Part shown: positions 10,981 through 22,800 of the stretch, piece by piece | How positions within the stretch are numbered: the stretch's first letter is position 1 | Layout of the letters: every line of letters starts with the position of its first letter | Assembly: GCA_030248215.1 (NCBI GenBank) | Contig: JASANG010000641.1 | Span: 248,001 to 312,000 of the forward strand | Origin: Enoplolaimus lenunculus | Lineage: Eukaryota; Nematoda; Enoplea; Enoplida; Thoracostomopsidae | Direction: 5' to 3' | DNA: 64,000 nt | Made by a program: the position numbers and the translations under genes | The notes under the pieces: generated by a model | Database searches by the model: none | Told to the model about the DNA's origin: nothing | The model's input: only the letters and a program-made list of their open reading frames with translations

Positions 10981-11184
10981 ACTGGTACTGGTTAATTATT
11001 GTTCTAATAATATGTTGGTTATAATTGGATTTGAGTCTTATGCCGTACGGATAGCGCCGTTTTCCAACAGTGCTGCTTAATTATTGTATATTTTATTATT
11101 TTACGCGTACCTTGTTTTTTGCTTGTTCAGATTAGTACAGTTGTGAATGTTAAATATCTAAGTTTTGGATTATTGTTTAGGTGT

Positions 11185-11410
11185 GTAACTTGCGCTATAT
11201 TTTACTGTGCCGGACGCCGTCGCCGCACGCCGGCGAATGTAGCGCAACCCTTTGGGTTGCGCTATACGTTACTGCGCCGAACATCAGCGCACGACGGAGT
11301 GCGGTAATTTTAATATAGTTTTACAGCGCCGCGAGCCGGTGACGTGCGGCACAAATTTTACCGTGCCGCGCCTAGACTGCACTTGATTTGCGACAATTTT
11401 ACGTGCGGCT
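11185..11410. other. GC-rich segment with a perfect hairpin and short repeats
   Basis: An 11-bp perfect stem with a TTT loop lies at 11240-11264 (TAGCGCAACCC / GGGTTGCGCTA). The motif TTTTACnGTGCCG, or a near variant, recurs at about 11200, 11268, 11320 and 11360. The base composition stands out from the AT-rich surroundings. It lies within reach of the BMPR2 3' untranslated region, so an RNA structure or a transposon relic are both possible. Confidence 0.5.
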
Positions 11411-14400
11411 GACTTGTACAGTTTCAGCGGTGTTATTGCTTGATAATTTAAAAATGAAACGACTTACCATGTGGTATAATCTTTTCTTGAATGTGGTGTG
11501 TATATATGTTTATTTTTGCAATATGAATGATTAAAAAGCGTACAGAAAATAAGTTTCAAAAATCTGGGATTTCTGAAAAACAACGTTTTTTATGTTTTTT
11601 GACAGTTAATTTTTTCGTTCGTAATAGTTTTTGTCGTCGGACTAGTGTAACATACACATCGCACACATTATTAGTATGTAACGTCTTTCTTTTAATATAT
11701 CCACTGTTATGGACTAACGAATTGGAAGGTGTTTTGTAAAAATGTGCATTTTTCCAATGTTTTATAATTTGCACAATGTTATGCAATAAAATTTGCAGAC
11801 ATCAAAACGCCAATGATAGATTTATGCACCTAATTGTCTGGCTGTAATTACATTCTGTGCGACGATAAATAATGATACGAAATTAGTATCGGTGTTAAGT
11901 TCTTTCGTATATATATCTATATATTGAAGCTTGAACGCCTCGCGTATGTGTTTTGGTCAGCGTTCCAATAGATTTTTGTATGCATTACGTGTGCAAATTA
12001 CGACTGTATGCATTGAGAATGTCTATGGTTTCGGATGTGTTTTATATAATATCACGGGCTCACGCAACAATTTAGCCTAAGAAAGGAGCTTTAGTCCAGT
12101 TACATATGTGTGCCACTACGTGTACTAGTACGTATATATTATAGGCGAAGAGTTGCAGCATAGACCCGTTGGCATTTCATAACGTAGGCTATCTTATAGA
12201 AACTGACGTGCTGAGTACAACGCCGTCAGGACCTCGCCGGATGCTTAGCATAGTGTAATGAATTATGCAAAAAAAATCATACTAAATGTGGCCTAGACCA
12301 GATACGCAGCCACAAATTGTTATAAGAGGCGGCAAGGTGTGATTTGAGTGATTATTTTTAGTTAAAAAAAGAAAAAGAAGTATTAAGTGAAGCAAGATTT
12401 TTCGTAATATAACATCTGTATTACTGGTTTGCGAGCCCTGTCAACATACGCAAACTAATAAATCACATGTTAGTTTACAAAATTCATATTACAGGCACAT
12501 ATTGAACTATTTGAAGGCTTACAGCATGTTGTTCTATGTATCTGTACATACGTACGTACGTCTACGAATATAATGATGTTTTTGTCTGTCTGGCAGTGAG
12601 ATATTTTTCTGTCTGTCGCAGCTTTTATCACCGACATGTGTCTGTGTGTTATAAGGGCTTTCTGTTTATGTTGGTTTGAAAAATAGCGTTGTGCGTTGTA
12701 TACAGAAAGGTTCTGAGCAGAGTCACAGATGGGTTTTGCTAACGTAGGGAGTGTGTTTTCGACATTGTTGTGATTGATTGTATTCGATACGTTTGCGTAT
12801 ACTGACAAATAAAGGTGGGGTAATGAAATTGGAATAGCATTGAGATTAAGGGACGCTGTTAAGATATCGGATGAGAATCTTAAATTCGGCAGACGTCATA
12901 GACTCGTTCTCGGCCTGACGGTTGGTATTGTTCAAAACGACACTGATTAGCTAAATGAACAGATTTCGTTGTTTAATGAAGTCCAACGGTAAGCAGCGAA
13001 AAATGTTCAGCTTAATACGCTCCCCTACAGGTTTTAGGCTCAGGCGTAGGTTGCGAAGGTAAGTCTAAGCCTTTACCCGAGTGTAAGATTTTGCATTAAC
13101 CTTAAACGAGCAGCCAGCAAATGTACGTATATGTGGAAATTTACAACTTAATGCAAATAAATGCTGTTCATTTTTGATATCCTTTAAAATGGCTTAAATT
13201 TGCATTGCTTTGATTCCATTGGATGGATAAAATAACGTTACACAGTTGGTTGACTATTATTTTTAGACATGAATTTTGATATATATATATATTATATGTA
13301 TATATATAGATTTGATAAAACCAAGAGTACGATATATTTGTGTGTTTCTTTGTTGTTAACTAGCGTTTTGTTTCATTCTTATTATAAGTAGGTGGAGAAC
13401 GTCACGGTGGCACCGAATCTACAATTTGACCGAATCAGAATCCATTGCTCATTTGCCGAATCCGAATTAGAATCCGAATCTTGTATATTGCAAATTTCAG
13501 TTTTATCTGTAATTTGTTTCAGAATATCAACGCAATGCCAGTAACTTTTAAAACGTTAATATATTTCGTGGCCGATCTCAGTTTTCAGATTTGGCAGCTA
13601 CACCGTTCAACTTAAAACTGTCGTAGAGCAAGACCCGCTAATGGTCGCGCAATTCTTAGTTTTTCCCGGAAAAGATTCTGTCGAAGTAATCATTCTTCAC
13701 TTTCGTCGCTAATTCCGGTAAGAAAACAGTGATTACCCGACAATTTTGACTAAATAAAATACATTTCGTATTAAGTTAGTTTGTTTGAAATGTGTGTATT
13801 GTCAACAATAACAGTAATGCTATGCTCTGTGCGCATCGCAGTCTAAACGGTGCAATTAATGTTTAGTATTTAATTTCATAATGTATATTTTTTATGATTT
13901 TTGTGTAAACTGACATTTATTATATATATACGTTGTACATTGTTCATAATTGATAAAATTGACTTGTTTTTCGACTATCTGATGCTCTTACAGAATTTAT
14001 TGTAGTGATTTGTAAGCTAAGCTTGTTTTTATATCGGCTATGTTTGATATTTATTGCAGATAAAAATTATTCGTAAATATTGTCATGTCAAGATTCAGAA
14101 TAAATTTTAAATTTCTATGCGAATACTGGCTGCAGCAAGTAACTTACTAGTTGCAGCGGCGAGTTCTCGCTCCACAAACTTACATGTATGAATATGGCTT
14201 AAACCAAGTTTTTCAATTGTCGCAAGTCGCACCAGTAAAATTGTATAAGCTATGAATACATGATGGTCAATTCTGAAGCTGATTTGTTGAAATGTAGCAA
14301 GGTAGGAAATTAATACAGAAATACGAGACTTGTTATACATTTACTAATCGTCTTGTAAAAGATGTGAAGTTACGTTTTCAAATGAATGTTCCTTCAAAAA

Positions 14401-14452
14401 GTAATTATAAAGCATTTTCTACTTTTTGAAATGTTATTGGTTTGATAATTGG

Positions 14453-14588
14453 GCCAATGTTACTTTTAAAGGGGCGTAAATGTTTAAGCGTATTCTAAGC
14501 CTAAGCAAAAAAACTTAATCTAGAATCTAAACCTACTCTTTTATGAACCCGCCAGAAACCTGGACGCCCCTTAAAGTAACAGGCCGTT
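14453..14588. mobile_element. Short MITE with ends GGCCAATGTTACTTTTAAAG
   Basis: Inverted ends GGGCCAATGTTACTTTTAAAG and CCTTAAAGTAACAGGCC enclose TAAGCCTAAGC. It is a member of the TTAGGC-bearing family described at 63109-63267. Partial relatives lie at 16562-16706, 24528-24692, 43199-43325, 59065-59262 and 60725-60758. Confidence 0.65.
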
Positions 14589-15124
14589 AATTGTATCCTT
14601 GCTGTAGATATAATCGAGAAAGCATCAATTGTAAACTTGTTTTTCATAATGAGCTGATACGTCTACCGCTTTAATTCACCTGATATGCTAGATCGCTCTT
14701 AACTCCGCAAAAGATAGACGCCCATATTTGGAAATATGTATAGCATTTATCATCAGGTGCATGGGACAACGGGAGGTTCTGCATCCGGCTCCGGCAAGAA
14801 ATCAACCTCCGGTTCTGGTTAATTTTTTCCCGAACCTCCGGCAACTTTGGTAATGAAATTTTGCATATGGTTTTGAAAAATTTGGCGCGTTTTGTTTTAA
14901 CTTTTGCCACAAGTTTGAAGGAAAATTACTAGAATTCGTTAAAAAATAAGCGTAAAACCAATTTTCCATTGGGAAAGTGCAAACTAACCATCCGCTGTAT
15001 ATAAGTCCTTGAGTTGTTGAATTCGGTGTTCAAAGCATACGGGAGCCCACATGTCATGTAAAACTATGGGACATTATGCGAATTTTATATGATGTATAAT
15101 TTACTACAGCGAGTACCATAGATA

Positions 15125-15965
15125 CTCCGCGCAGAGTTGAAGGGAGGTAAGGTTTTTTCCGACCCGCTCTTTACCAGCGCAAATATGAATTTTTTACCCG
15201 CGGGTATACCCGCGCTAAAAAGATGTACACGCGACCCACATTTTACCCGCGCTGGAGTTAAACCAGAATTTTAAAGATTGCTGGTGATTTGTAATTTAAT
15301 GAAGTTTTATGTTTAGGTATAGCTCCAGTGAATTTTACATATGAGAACATGCATACTAGAAACAACAAAACTTGAAACCCAACTAAATGAAGCACCCGTA
15401 TAACATTGCACAGCATCTGACCAGAAGGAAAACAGAACATATCACGTTACGTAACATCTGGAAGCTTACACGAAGCTGTTCACGTCCCCTGATTAGCTGA
15501 ATGATGGCATCACAACCCCGCTTTATATTGCACCGACATGCGTTGTTCTTATCAACATTTGACTAGTATAAATATCAGATGACTATTTGCCAGGGTGTAT
15601 TAACCGGATATCCGTTTCCGGAAAAATCGGTGTCCGTTTCCGTTAGTTGCAATACTGGATATATATCAGTAATGAAGGGCGGCGGAAAGCGGGTTAAAAA
15701 TAAATAACAGTCCGTAACCGAATAACAAAGGGTACCCTATGAAGAGGGCAAATATATGTCAGTTCCCCCCTTATTCGAGTCACTCACTACATTAGTTGCA
15801 AGCGTATGTTTTGCACGTTAACGCATAAAAAGTTGGTGCGGGTAAGAACTGCCAGTTTTTTTCCCGCGTGATACAAATCTTTACCCGCGGGTATATCCGC
15901 GCCTGAAATTTTTTACCCGACCCGCGATTACCCGCGGGTAATGTCCAACTTTGACTCCGCGTTCC
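15125..15965. mobile_element. MITE with CTCCGCG ends and palindromic ACCCGCGGGTA motifs
   Basis: The left end CTCCGCGCAGAGTTGAAG and right end TCCAACTTTGACTCCGCG are inverted relatives. Both sub-terminal regions carry TTTACCCGCGGGTAT. The middle is interrupted by other repeats (see next entry). Confidence 0.5.
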
Positions 15966-16375
15966 GGTGTTTTCTTTGCATGTTTAAATGGATAAAAATG
16001 TGGAAGATTGAAGCACGCATGTGGTTTTATCAATACCAGGTGTGTAAAACTGATGGTAAAAATAACGGAAACGTTTAGTCATCAAAATATTAACGGTAAC
16101 GGAAAACGAATATTTCAGTGCAAAAATTTCAAAGATGTTACCTGTTTTTCGGCCAACACAATTGATGAAGGCAAATTATCACCGGACTTCAAAAATGGTG
16201 GATGCAACGAAATTTTTAAGATTTCGGATAAATTGCGTAATTTTTGCTTCATATCGAACACTTGCAGCTCATTTATGATGAAAAATTCCGAGATATAAAC
16301 GTGGTTTATCACTAATTTTCAGCATATAACAGAAATTTCGGTATTTCTATAACGAAAACGGTACACCCTGCCAAA
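15588..16375. mobile_element. Repeat with TTGCCAGGGTGTA ends, overlapping others
   Basis: The left end TTGCCAGGGTGTATTAACCG and right end GGTACACCCTGCCAAAT are inverted. It contains a fragment of the GGACTCTTATTAG family (about 15646-15785) and overlaps the element at 15125-15965, so the block is a nest of insertions whose order I cannot settle. Confidence 0.45.
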
Positions 16376-17045
16376 TACGAGCCGGAAAAGTCGTTTCCAA
16401 CGGTGAAATCGCTCTGGACTGGAAATAGAATTAAAAAGTTGAATTCTAGTATCATATGATATTCAACAGGACAATCTGTTTTTATGCTACTTCAGGTAAG
16501 CAAAGAATCGGCAACATATCATATGATACTCACAGACAGTTTGTTGAATGTCGTATATTTAAGGCCGTCTCGGTTTATGGTAGGTCTGTAAACGAGTAGG
16601 CTTGATCCTAGACTACATTTCTTTTGTTTAGGATTAGGCTTAGGAGTACACCTGTTTTAGGCTTAATCTACTGTTACGGTCCTAAAAGTAACAATGGTCA
16701 ACTTTTCTATAGTAATACTGGATATATTTAACACGAGCAGAAACGATGCTCGAATTTTTTAAAGTTCAATCAAGGGTCCATTTACCAGATTCTAAGAGCT
16801 TTACTGACAACAAACGAATAAAACGTCTTTAATCGATGTAGAAATATATGTTTTGTCAATAATAATAGATTAAATTTCATTGCAAATCACTTGTACATAG
16901 AACAGGTCACTGTCAGTCCTTTGCGTATGCTCAGATTTATGAATATACGAACGTTTGAGGGACCTGTTCTATATATATATTGGCCGCAACCCTTGACCAT
17001 CTCTATACGGTTCCTTTCAATTAAGTCAGACAGACCAAGAATTTA

Positions 17046-17224
17046 CGACAATTCATCACCCGACAACTTTTCGCGTGTACAGTCTCCTAAGCCTATGTTT
17101 ATAAGCCTAAACATAATCCTAAAAGCCGTAATGACAAGGAGCAATATGCCGACAGAGTCGAGTCGACGAGTTTTCGAGTACAGGATGTCGCTCGACGAGT
17201 CGTTATCAGGCGACGAATTGTCGT
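17046..17224. mobile_element. Palindromic MITE, family ACGACAATTCGTCGCCCGAC
   Basis: The ends ACGACAATTCATCACCCGAC and GGCGACGAATTGTCGT are inverted, with a short AT-rich middle containing CCTAAGCCTA. Further copies lie at 31558-31720 and 41532-41737. Confidence 0.65.
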
Positions 17225-17510
17225 GATACCATATGCCAAGTAGGGGTTTTCTGTTCGCAATAGTATCAATTTCGTTTAGCAAACGCTGTGTGCTGTTTTT
17301 AGTTGAAACATCATTAATTAAAAATCCTCTGAAAAATAACGCAGAACGTACAAGTACCTTCAATCTTAACTGCACCGGCAAGCTTCCGTGGCTGATTCGA
17401 AAATTTCCAGTACGGAGAATATTCTGTATACAGCTTGTGAATTTTATTTTCTATCTTTTCCGTGAATCATATCTCTTTTGTCAGCTTTTTGTTTAGGAAA
17501 CATGGTCAAT

Positions 17511-17685
17511 GTTTAGAACAGGGCAGCAGTAGTAAGCATATTACTAAGCGTATACGCCAAAGCGTAAGAGTGAGCTTATACTTAAGTCTAAGCAAAAAAT
17601 ATATCTAAAGCTCATACTTACTCTATGGCAGTCCCGCCGAAAAACGTTCCGCCCCTGATGTTTACATGGGCCGAAAACACAATGG
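17511..17685. mobile_element. TTAGGC-bearing MITE copy
   Basis: Ends near AGAACAGGGC and GTTTACATGGGCC, with the inner CTAAGCAAAAAATA block shared by the family described at 63109-63267. Confidence 0.55.
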
Positions 17686-18173
17686 TTGGGTTTTTCAAAC
17701 CCTAATTAAATACGATTTCTATATATTATACTTTAGTGTTTGCTAAGCATGTATTTTAACAATTCATCGTTGTTGAAAACGTAAAATTTATCGCTCAAGA
17801 ACTATAATGAATTACAGACTAACAACAGTTCGGGCATACTATTCTTTGTTCAATTATGATTGTGGACTCATGGTTCTTTTTTAGTACAGAGCAAATTATT
17901 TAATATAAGTACTGGCACTGACCCATTATCGGTAATTCTTTATTTTTGTGTAATAAGTTAAGTATTTACTTAAAAGTCTAAGTTAATTAAGTAAAAGTAC
18001 TTAAGAAAACTTAAGTAAATACTTAAATAATAAGATTTTAGAAACCAAGCCAGAGCGAGCATCAGAAGTGCCAGTTGGCATACTCCAAGATTTACGCGTT
18101 GGGTTCAAAAGCTGTTCACTTTTTCATTCCTGCCAGCTGACCGGCCGAAGCCGCGTCACTTACAATTTAAACT

Positions 18174-18710
18174 TTAACGGCACGGATTGAAATAAACTGG
18201 TCGGTAGCCCTGGGGAAGCAAGGGTGCCGCTTGAAACGGTGGCTCGATTTTATTCGATGGATAGACGAAATCTGTTGATGGCGGCTGTGTGCCAGATGGA
18301 ATGGTTGATAAATATGGCGGCTGTTGAGCTGTGGAATCGTGTTTAATAACAACTTTAGTTGGCTCTTGAGTCAAATTGGCACGCTGCCAAGGTTGTGGTG
18401 GTTGAAAATAAGTTGTTGGTTGGGTAGTGTTTGAAAATTTGTCGACAGGATCACTACAGTGGTTTTGAGATCCATTTTTGGCTGTATCTACTGGGCGATA
18501 GGATTTTGTTGTTGGTGCCGGGTGTGGTCGAGATTCAATGGCACTAAGCGGAGGCGGCTTCGTTTGATCTGTTGGAGTGTTTCGTGGAGACGATGTTGAC
18601 ATTTGAAGTTTCCATGGTCGACTCGAAACCGAATCGTGTAGAGGTGTTGTTGACTGTGGGGAACACTTTGTTGCAGTAGTAGTTTGACCAGACTCAACTA
18701 AGTTTGCGTT
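18174..18710 (-). CDS. MGNKQS gene exon 6 and stop
   Basis: Acceptor TTGTTATTCTAG, phase 0 in. It encodes 178 Pro/Thr/Ser-rich residues ending GYRPVYFNPCR at a TAA (18174-18176). The final tyrosine-rich residues could be a short C-terminal docking motif, but that is inference. Confidence 0.78.
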   Translation of the reverse strand, partial: NANLVESGQTTTATKCSPQSTTPLHDSVSSRPWKLQMSTSSPRNTPTDQTKPPPLSAIESRPHPAPTTKSYRPVDTAKNGSQNHCSDPVDKFSNTTQPTTYFQPPQPWQRANLTQEPTKVVIKHDSTAQQPPYLSTIPSGTQPPSTDFVYPSNKIEPPFQAAPLLPQGYRPVYFNPCR

Positions 18711-19828
18711 CTAGAATAACAAATTGATACGTAGGCGTAGTCAATATTTTGAAAAGGGGGTCACGTTCTTTAAAATGTCAAAGCTATGGAGCTTGTGTTG
18801 CCTAAAATCTCCTGGACAGTAATCTCAAAAGGGTATGCCTTGAAGCCTTCTGCTACGCCGTTGGATTGATACACTGCTAGTCGGGTCTCTTCGAACTCAA
18901 AAATTGCTTCCTAACTTTAGGGGTGTTCAATTCATGATAGAACACTTTTGAACCGTTTTTTCCGTTTAAAAATTGAGCGAAGTCTCCGTATAGCCACAAA
19001 ATTTCGGGTTAAAAATGTCAATTAAAGCATTTTCTAGGCAAAAAATATCGTGATGCCACATAACTCACTTCAGACACTGCATTCCACCGCGAAGACCATC
19101 GTTGTTGTGGTTGAGCAGCGACTCGCGGTTGTCCACTCGTCGCTCGCATTCTTACGTCGGTACTCGAGTCAATATTTGCTCCTCGAGATTCGTACCGGGG
19201 TACGCATGCCTCTGCCGGAGCAAGATGAGCATATCCAACAGGCATTGCGACGCCTGACGGCAGCGGTGTCTTTGTCGGCGACTTCAAAGCGTTCTGGCGG
19301 TACGATATTTCGATCCGAGTTGGAGCTCCGTTAGTCAAGCTTCGTTCTTGACTTGGTGAGTTGTTGCAGTTGTTGCTGTTGTTTTCAGGATGTTTTCGGT
19401 TTCTTCCATCATTTTCAGCATCATCGTCGTAGTCCGGATTTGGAATGTACGGTAACCCGGAGGCAGTTGAGTGATTTTTGACATTTGGCGAATTTCGATC
19501 TTGGCCAACAGAGGAATCATGTATTTTGCGACTGCCAAACGTCTTTTGAACTCCACTTGCGTTGTTTCTGTCAGACCCAGCTTGTTTAGCCTTATTATCA
19601 CCTGAAATTGCTATCGATGTTGGTTTGAACGACGGTTCTACCCCTTCGAACAGCGGTGATTTGGATTTGGTGCTAGCGCCAGCGGGTCCATTGGAAATGC
19701 CTGATTCTGTGGCGCCCTGTTTGGTCACATACCTCGAGGCCATTCCGTTTGTTTGTGGCCCGGATTTGTCGACTTGGTTAATAGGGCCATCGAAATCGCC
19801 AAAGTATCTTACAGTCATTCGCTGACTC

Positions 19829-19890
<62 letters not shown>

Positions 19891-22800
19891 TTGTTGTTGT
19901 TGTCGCTGTTGTTGTTGATGATGATAATTTAACTTATCATTAACCTGATAATTATTCAAGTTATGTTCAAAGTTATTATTATAAACAGCCACCGTGGCGG
20001 CATTCGGATCGCAGTTCTGACGAGGAACTCCTTTGATCCCGAGAGGTGGAGTCGATTGAGCGTTGACATCTGAAAAGCTTAAGTTTGGAAAGGTTTGAGG
20101 GGCTAAGCCACCGGGTACCCCGTCATGAGGTGCTACTCCATGTCCGGATAAACGGTGGTTCGTTTGTGTGTGACCAGAATTGTGGCCATTTACTAGAATC
20201 GATTGCGTATACGAACCAATTTGTGCTTGATGACAGTTGTTTGAATCTGAAACACAAATAAACTACAATTGTTTTAATTTGCATTAATCTTTAATAATAC
20301 GTTTTATGTGCAAAATTTAAGAAATTGAGTGATAATATTTCAGTTGAAGCACGAAAGCGGGGTGCAATTTGATCAACGACACGCCTCATTTTTGCCGATT
20401 ATCAGTCAAATATTCAACGATCAGCAAGCCGTTTGCGCTGTACAAAACTACATTAATCACAAACACTTGTAGATATGCAGATATTTAGAAAGATGATGGT
20501 TAAAAAAGCGTGCAGACTACTGCAGACTATCGAGGTTACGGCCATGTATAGAACACTGCCGGAATAGTAGTACAAGCATATTCCTAAGCTTAAGCCAAAG
20601 CCTAAGCCTAAGCGTATGGATGAATTAGTCTAACGCTTAAACTGACTCTAGTATAGCCCGTCCAGAAAACGATCCCGCCCTGTTCTATGCATGGGAAAGG
20701 TTACGGTACGAAATCTCGGCACTGTTTGCATTTGTTATGCATACATGATGAATTTGTTCCAGTTGATCGAAGTTTATGGTAATGGTTGATTGCAAAAAAC
20801 GGTCACACTTACAAAATATTCAAATTCCACCCATTGGAGGGGATACCTGTTGCGCTCAGCACATCACAGACATCCGTATACTTACTTCGTTTGTCAGCCG
20901 TCGGTAATTTTTCATCCACAGGGCCAGTTTTGAAATTGCTCTCCGCTGCATGATCGCACGCACTATTGGTTTTGGAGTCGTTTCGTTTATGGCCGTCCGT
21001 AATTATACTACTTGCAACGCTAACGCTGTCTCCAAAAGCGGTCCCGGCTAACTCTGACGACCGCCTTCGCAGTGTCATTAAGTCACCTTTCGATTGCCGG
21101 ATGCGTTCTTCATCGATTTGAGTTCGTTTAAATTTCGCCTCTAAGTCACTGACCCAACTAAAATCAATATCTGAACTATCACCCGAATAAATATGTGCTG
21201 TTCGCGGAGTTAGCTGTCCGGACAGAAGTCCTCCTCCAGTTGTTGCGCTACCAGTGACGCTATCTTTACGATGTTGTGTCACCGTTGTTGACATGTCTTC
21301 TGGGGTTGGTTCTTCGATTGCAATCGTTTCGCGTTCGTTTTCAGACTCAGATTTTGACGATCGACGCCGAAACAAACTTGAAACTGAATTTTTCAACGCT
21401 CGAATGCTACCAGCGCTTTTCGTTTGACCTCTATTTGGCTTGTCTTGCCGATAATTGTTGCTTAGCAGCGTTTCTTCCGTTTCACTATTGACTGCTGAGA
21501 GTGATTTTGGTGTCTTTCCATCTCCGCCAATGCTATATCCATTGGTAAGCACCGCTCCGGTTGTTCCTTGAGTCGCTTGTTTTGAAGACTGCTGTCTTGG
21601 CTCGTTGTTGAAATCATAACGGTCGGACTCAGCGGATTTCTTACCTTGATACCAAGATTGATCATCATGTTGCGTAGTAACGCCATTTGTAGGTAGTTGG
21701 TTGCTATGGTAACCAACGTTACGCGTTGGTTCTGCAATAATCTTCGTGGGTTCGTTCCTCGCTGCGCGATAACTGTTCTGGTGTTGTTCTTCGTTGCCTG
21801 ATATGACATTTGAATGAAATGAACGACGCTGCGAAGGCTCTGGATCGATTTGTTCGTCGATGATTTTTGAATTATTTTGACTTCCACAACGAGCTGACTT
21901 CAATTTTTTGCTTTTACTGCCTAAAAACTCATTTGATAAAAGCACAAGTCGATGATAACTATAGACGACTGTCCACTGGGAGACGGGGGACTGAAGGACT
22001 TAGAACGTAGGAAGATTAGGCTTTTCGTTACGTTTAGGCTTCCATGAATAGATATAACCTTTGGTTTTGGGTGTTGCTCTCGAATTGAGAAATTCAGAAC
22101 TTTGAGCAAAAATATTTTAACACAATTGACTAAAAAACGTATTAATTTCTAATAACATTTTACATGGGTCGTACAAAACTTCCAAAATATGCAGAACAGT
22201 TTTGAAGTTCAGTTCAATGACTCATAAAAATAATTGTCAATTTGTGATATGTGACACATACACCATTGACAAAAACTGGCCAATCATCGAAAATTTCTAC
22301 ACTTACCATCATGGCTGGAATTAGTTCCGCCCATGCCGCTGCCAGACGCCACTGGTGACGCCATTGCAGCAGCTCGTTTTTCAGGAAAATCAAATGAACC
22401 AGTTTCGATTAAGCGTTTCTTGAAATCAGGCAATAATCTTGATGTCCCGTCGTACTCTAAATAAATTGGTTCAGAAGTCGTTGGATGTCTTGATGGAGGC
22501 GTTGCAACTGTGCTCAGTACGATCGGGTCTTCGTTGGCAGTTTCAGCCTGGAATTAAATTCAACTTTAAGTTGTTTTCGCCACCAACGCATGTATGTGCA
22601 AATGTTTATACTCTGGCCGAAGTTGTTGCAATGTTTGCAGCAGAGTTGGGACCGGTCGAGAAAAGTGCAACAGGGTCGGGCCGGCCCGTAGCTACGAAGC
22701 CGCCGGGCCAGGTTGGCCGGCGTTGTCAGTTATATACTTGTTCATTTCCACTATTCAGTTGTTGCAGCCGTTGTGACCCAAGCGAATTGTTAACAGAAAC

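Larger units (their letters stand above)
10981..18173. other. Intergenic region between two convergent genes
   Basis: No gene is supported in this 7.2 kb. It contains the likely BMPR2 3' untranslated region with a candidate AATAAA at 11785-11790, a GC-rich hairpin region (11185-11410), AT microsatellite runs near 13280, and several short transposons from about 14450 on. The ORFs here are short and resemble no family known to me. Confidence 0.7.
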
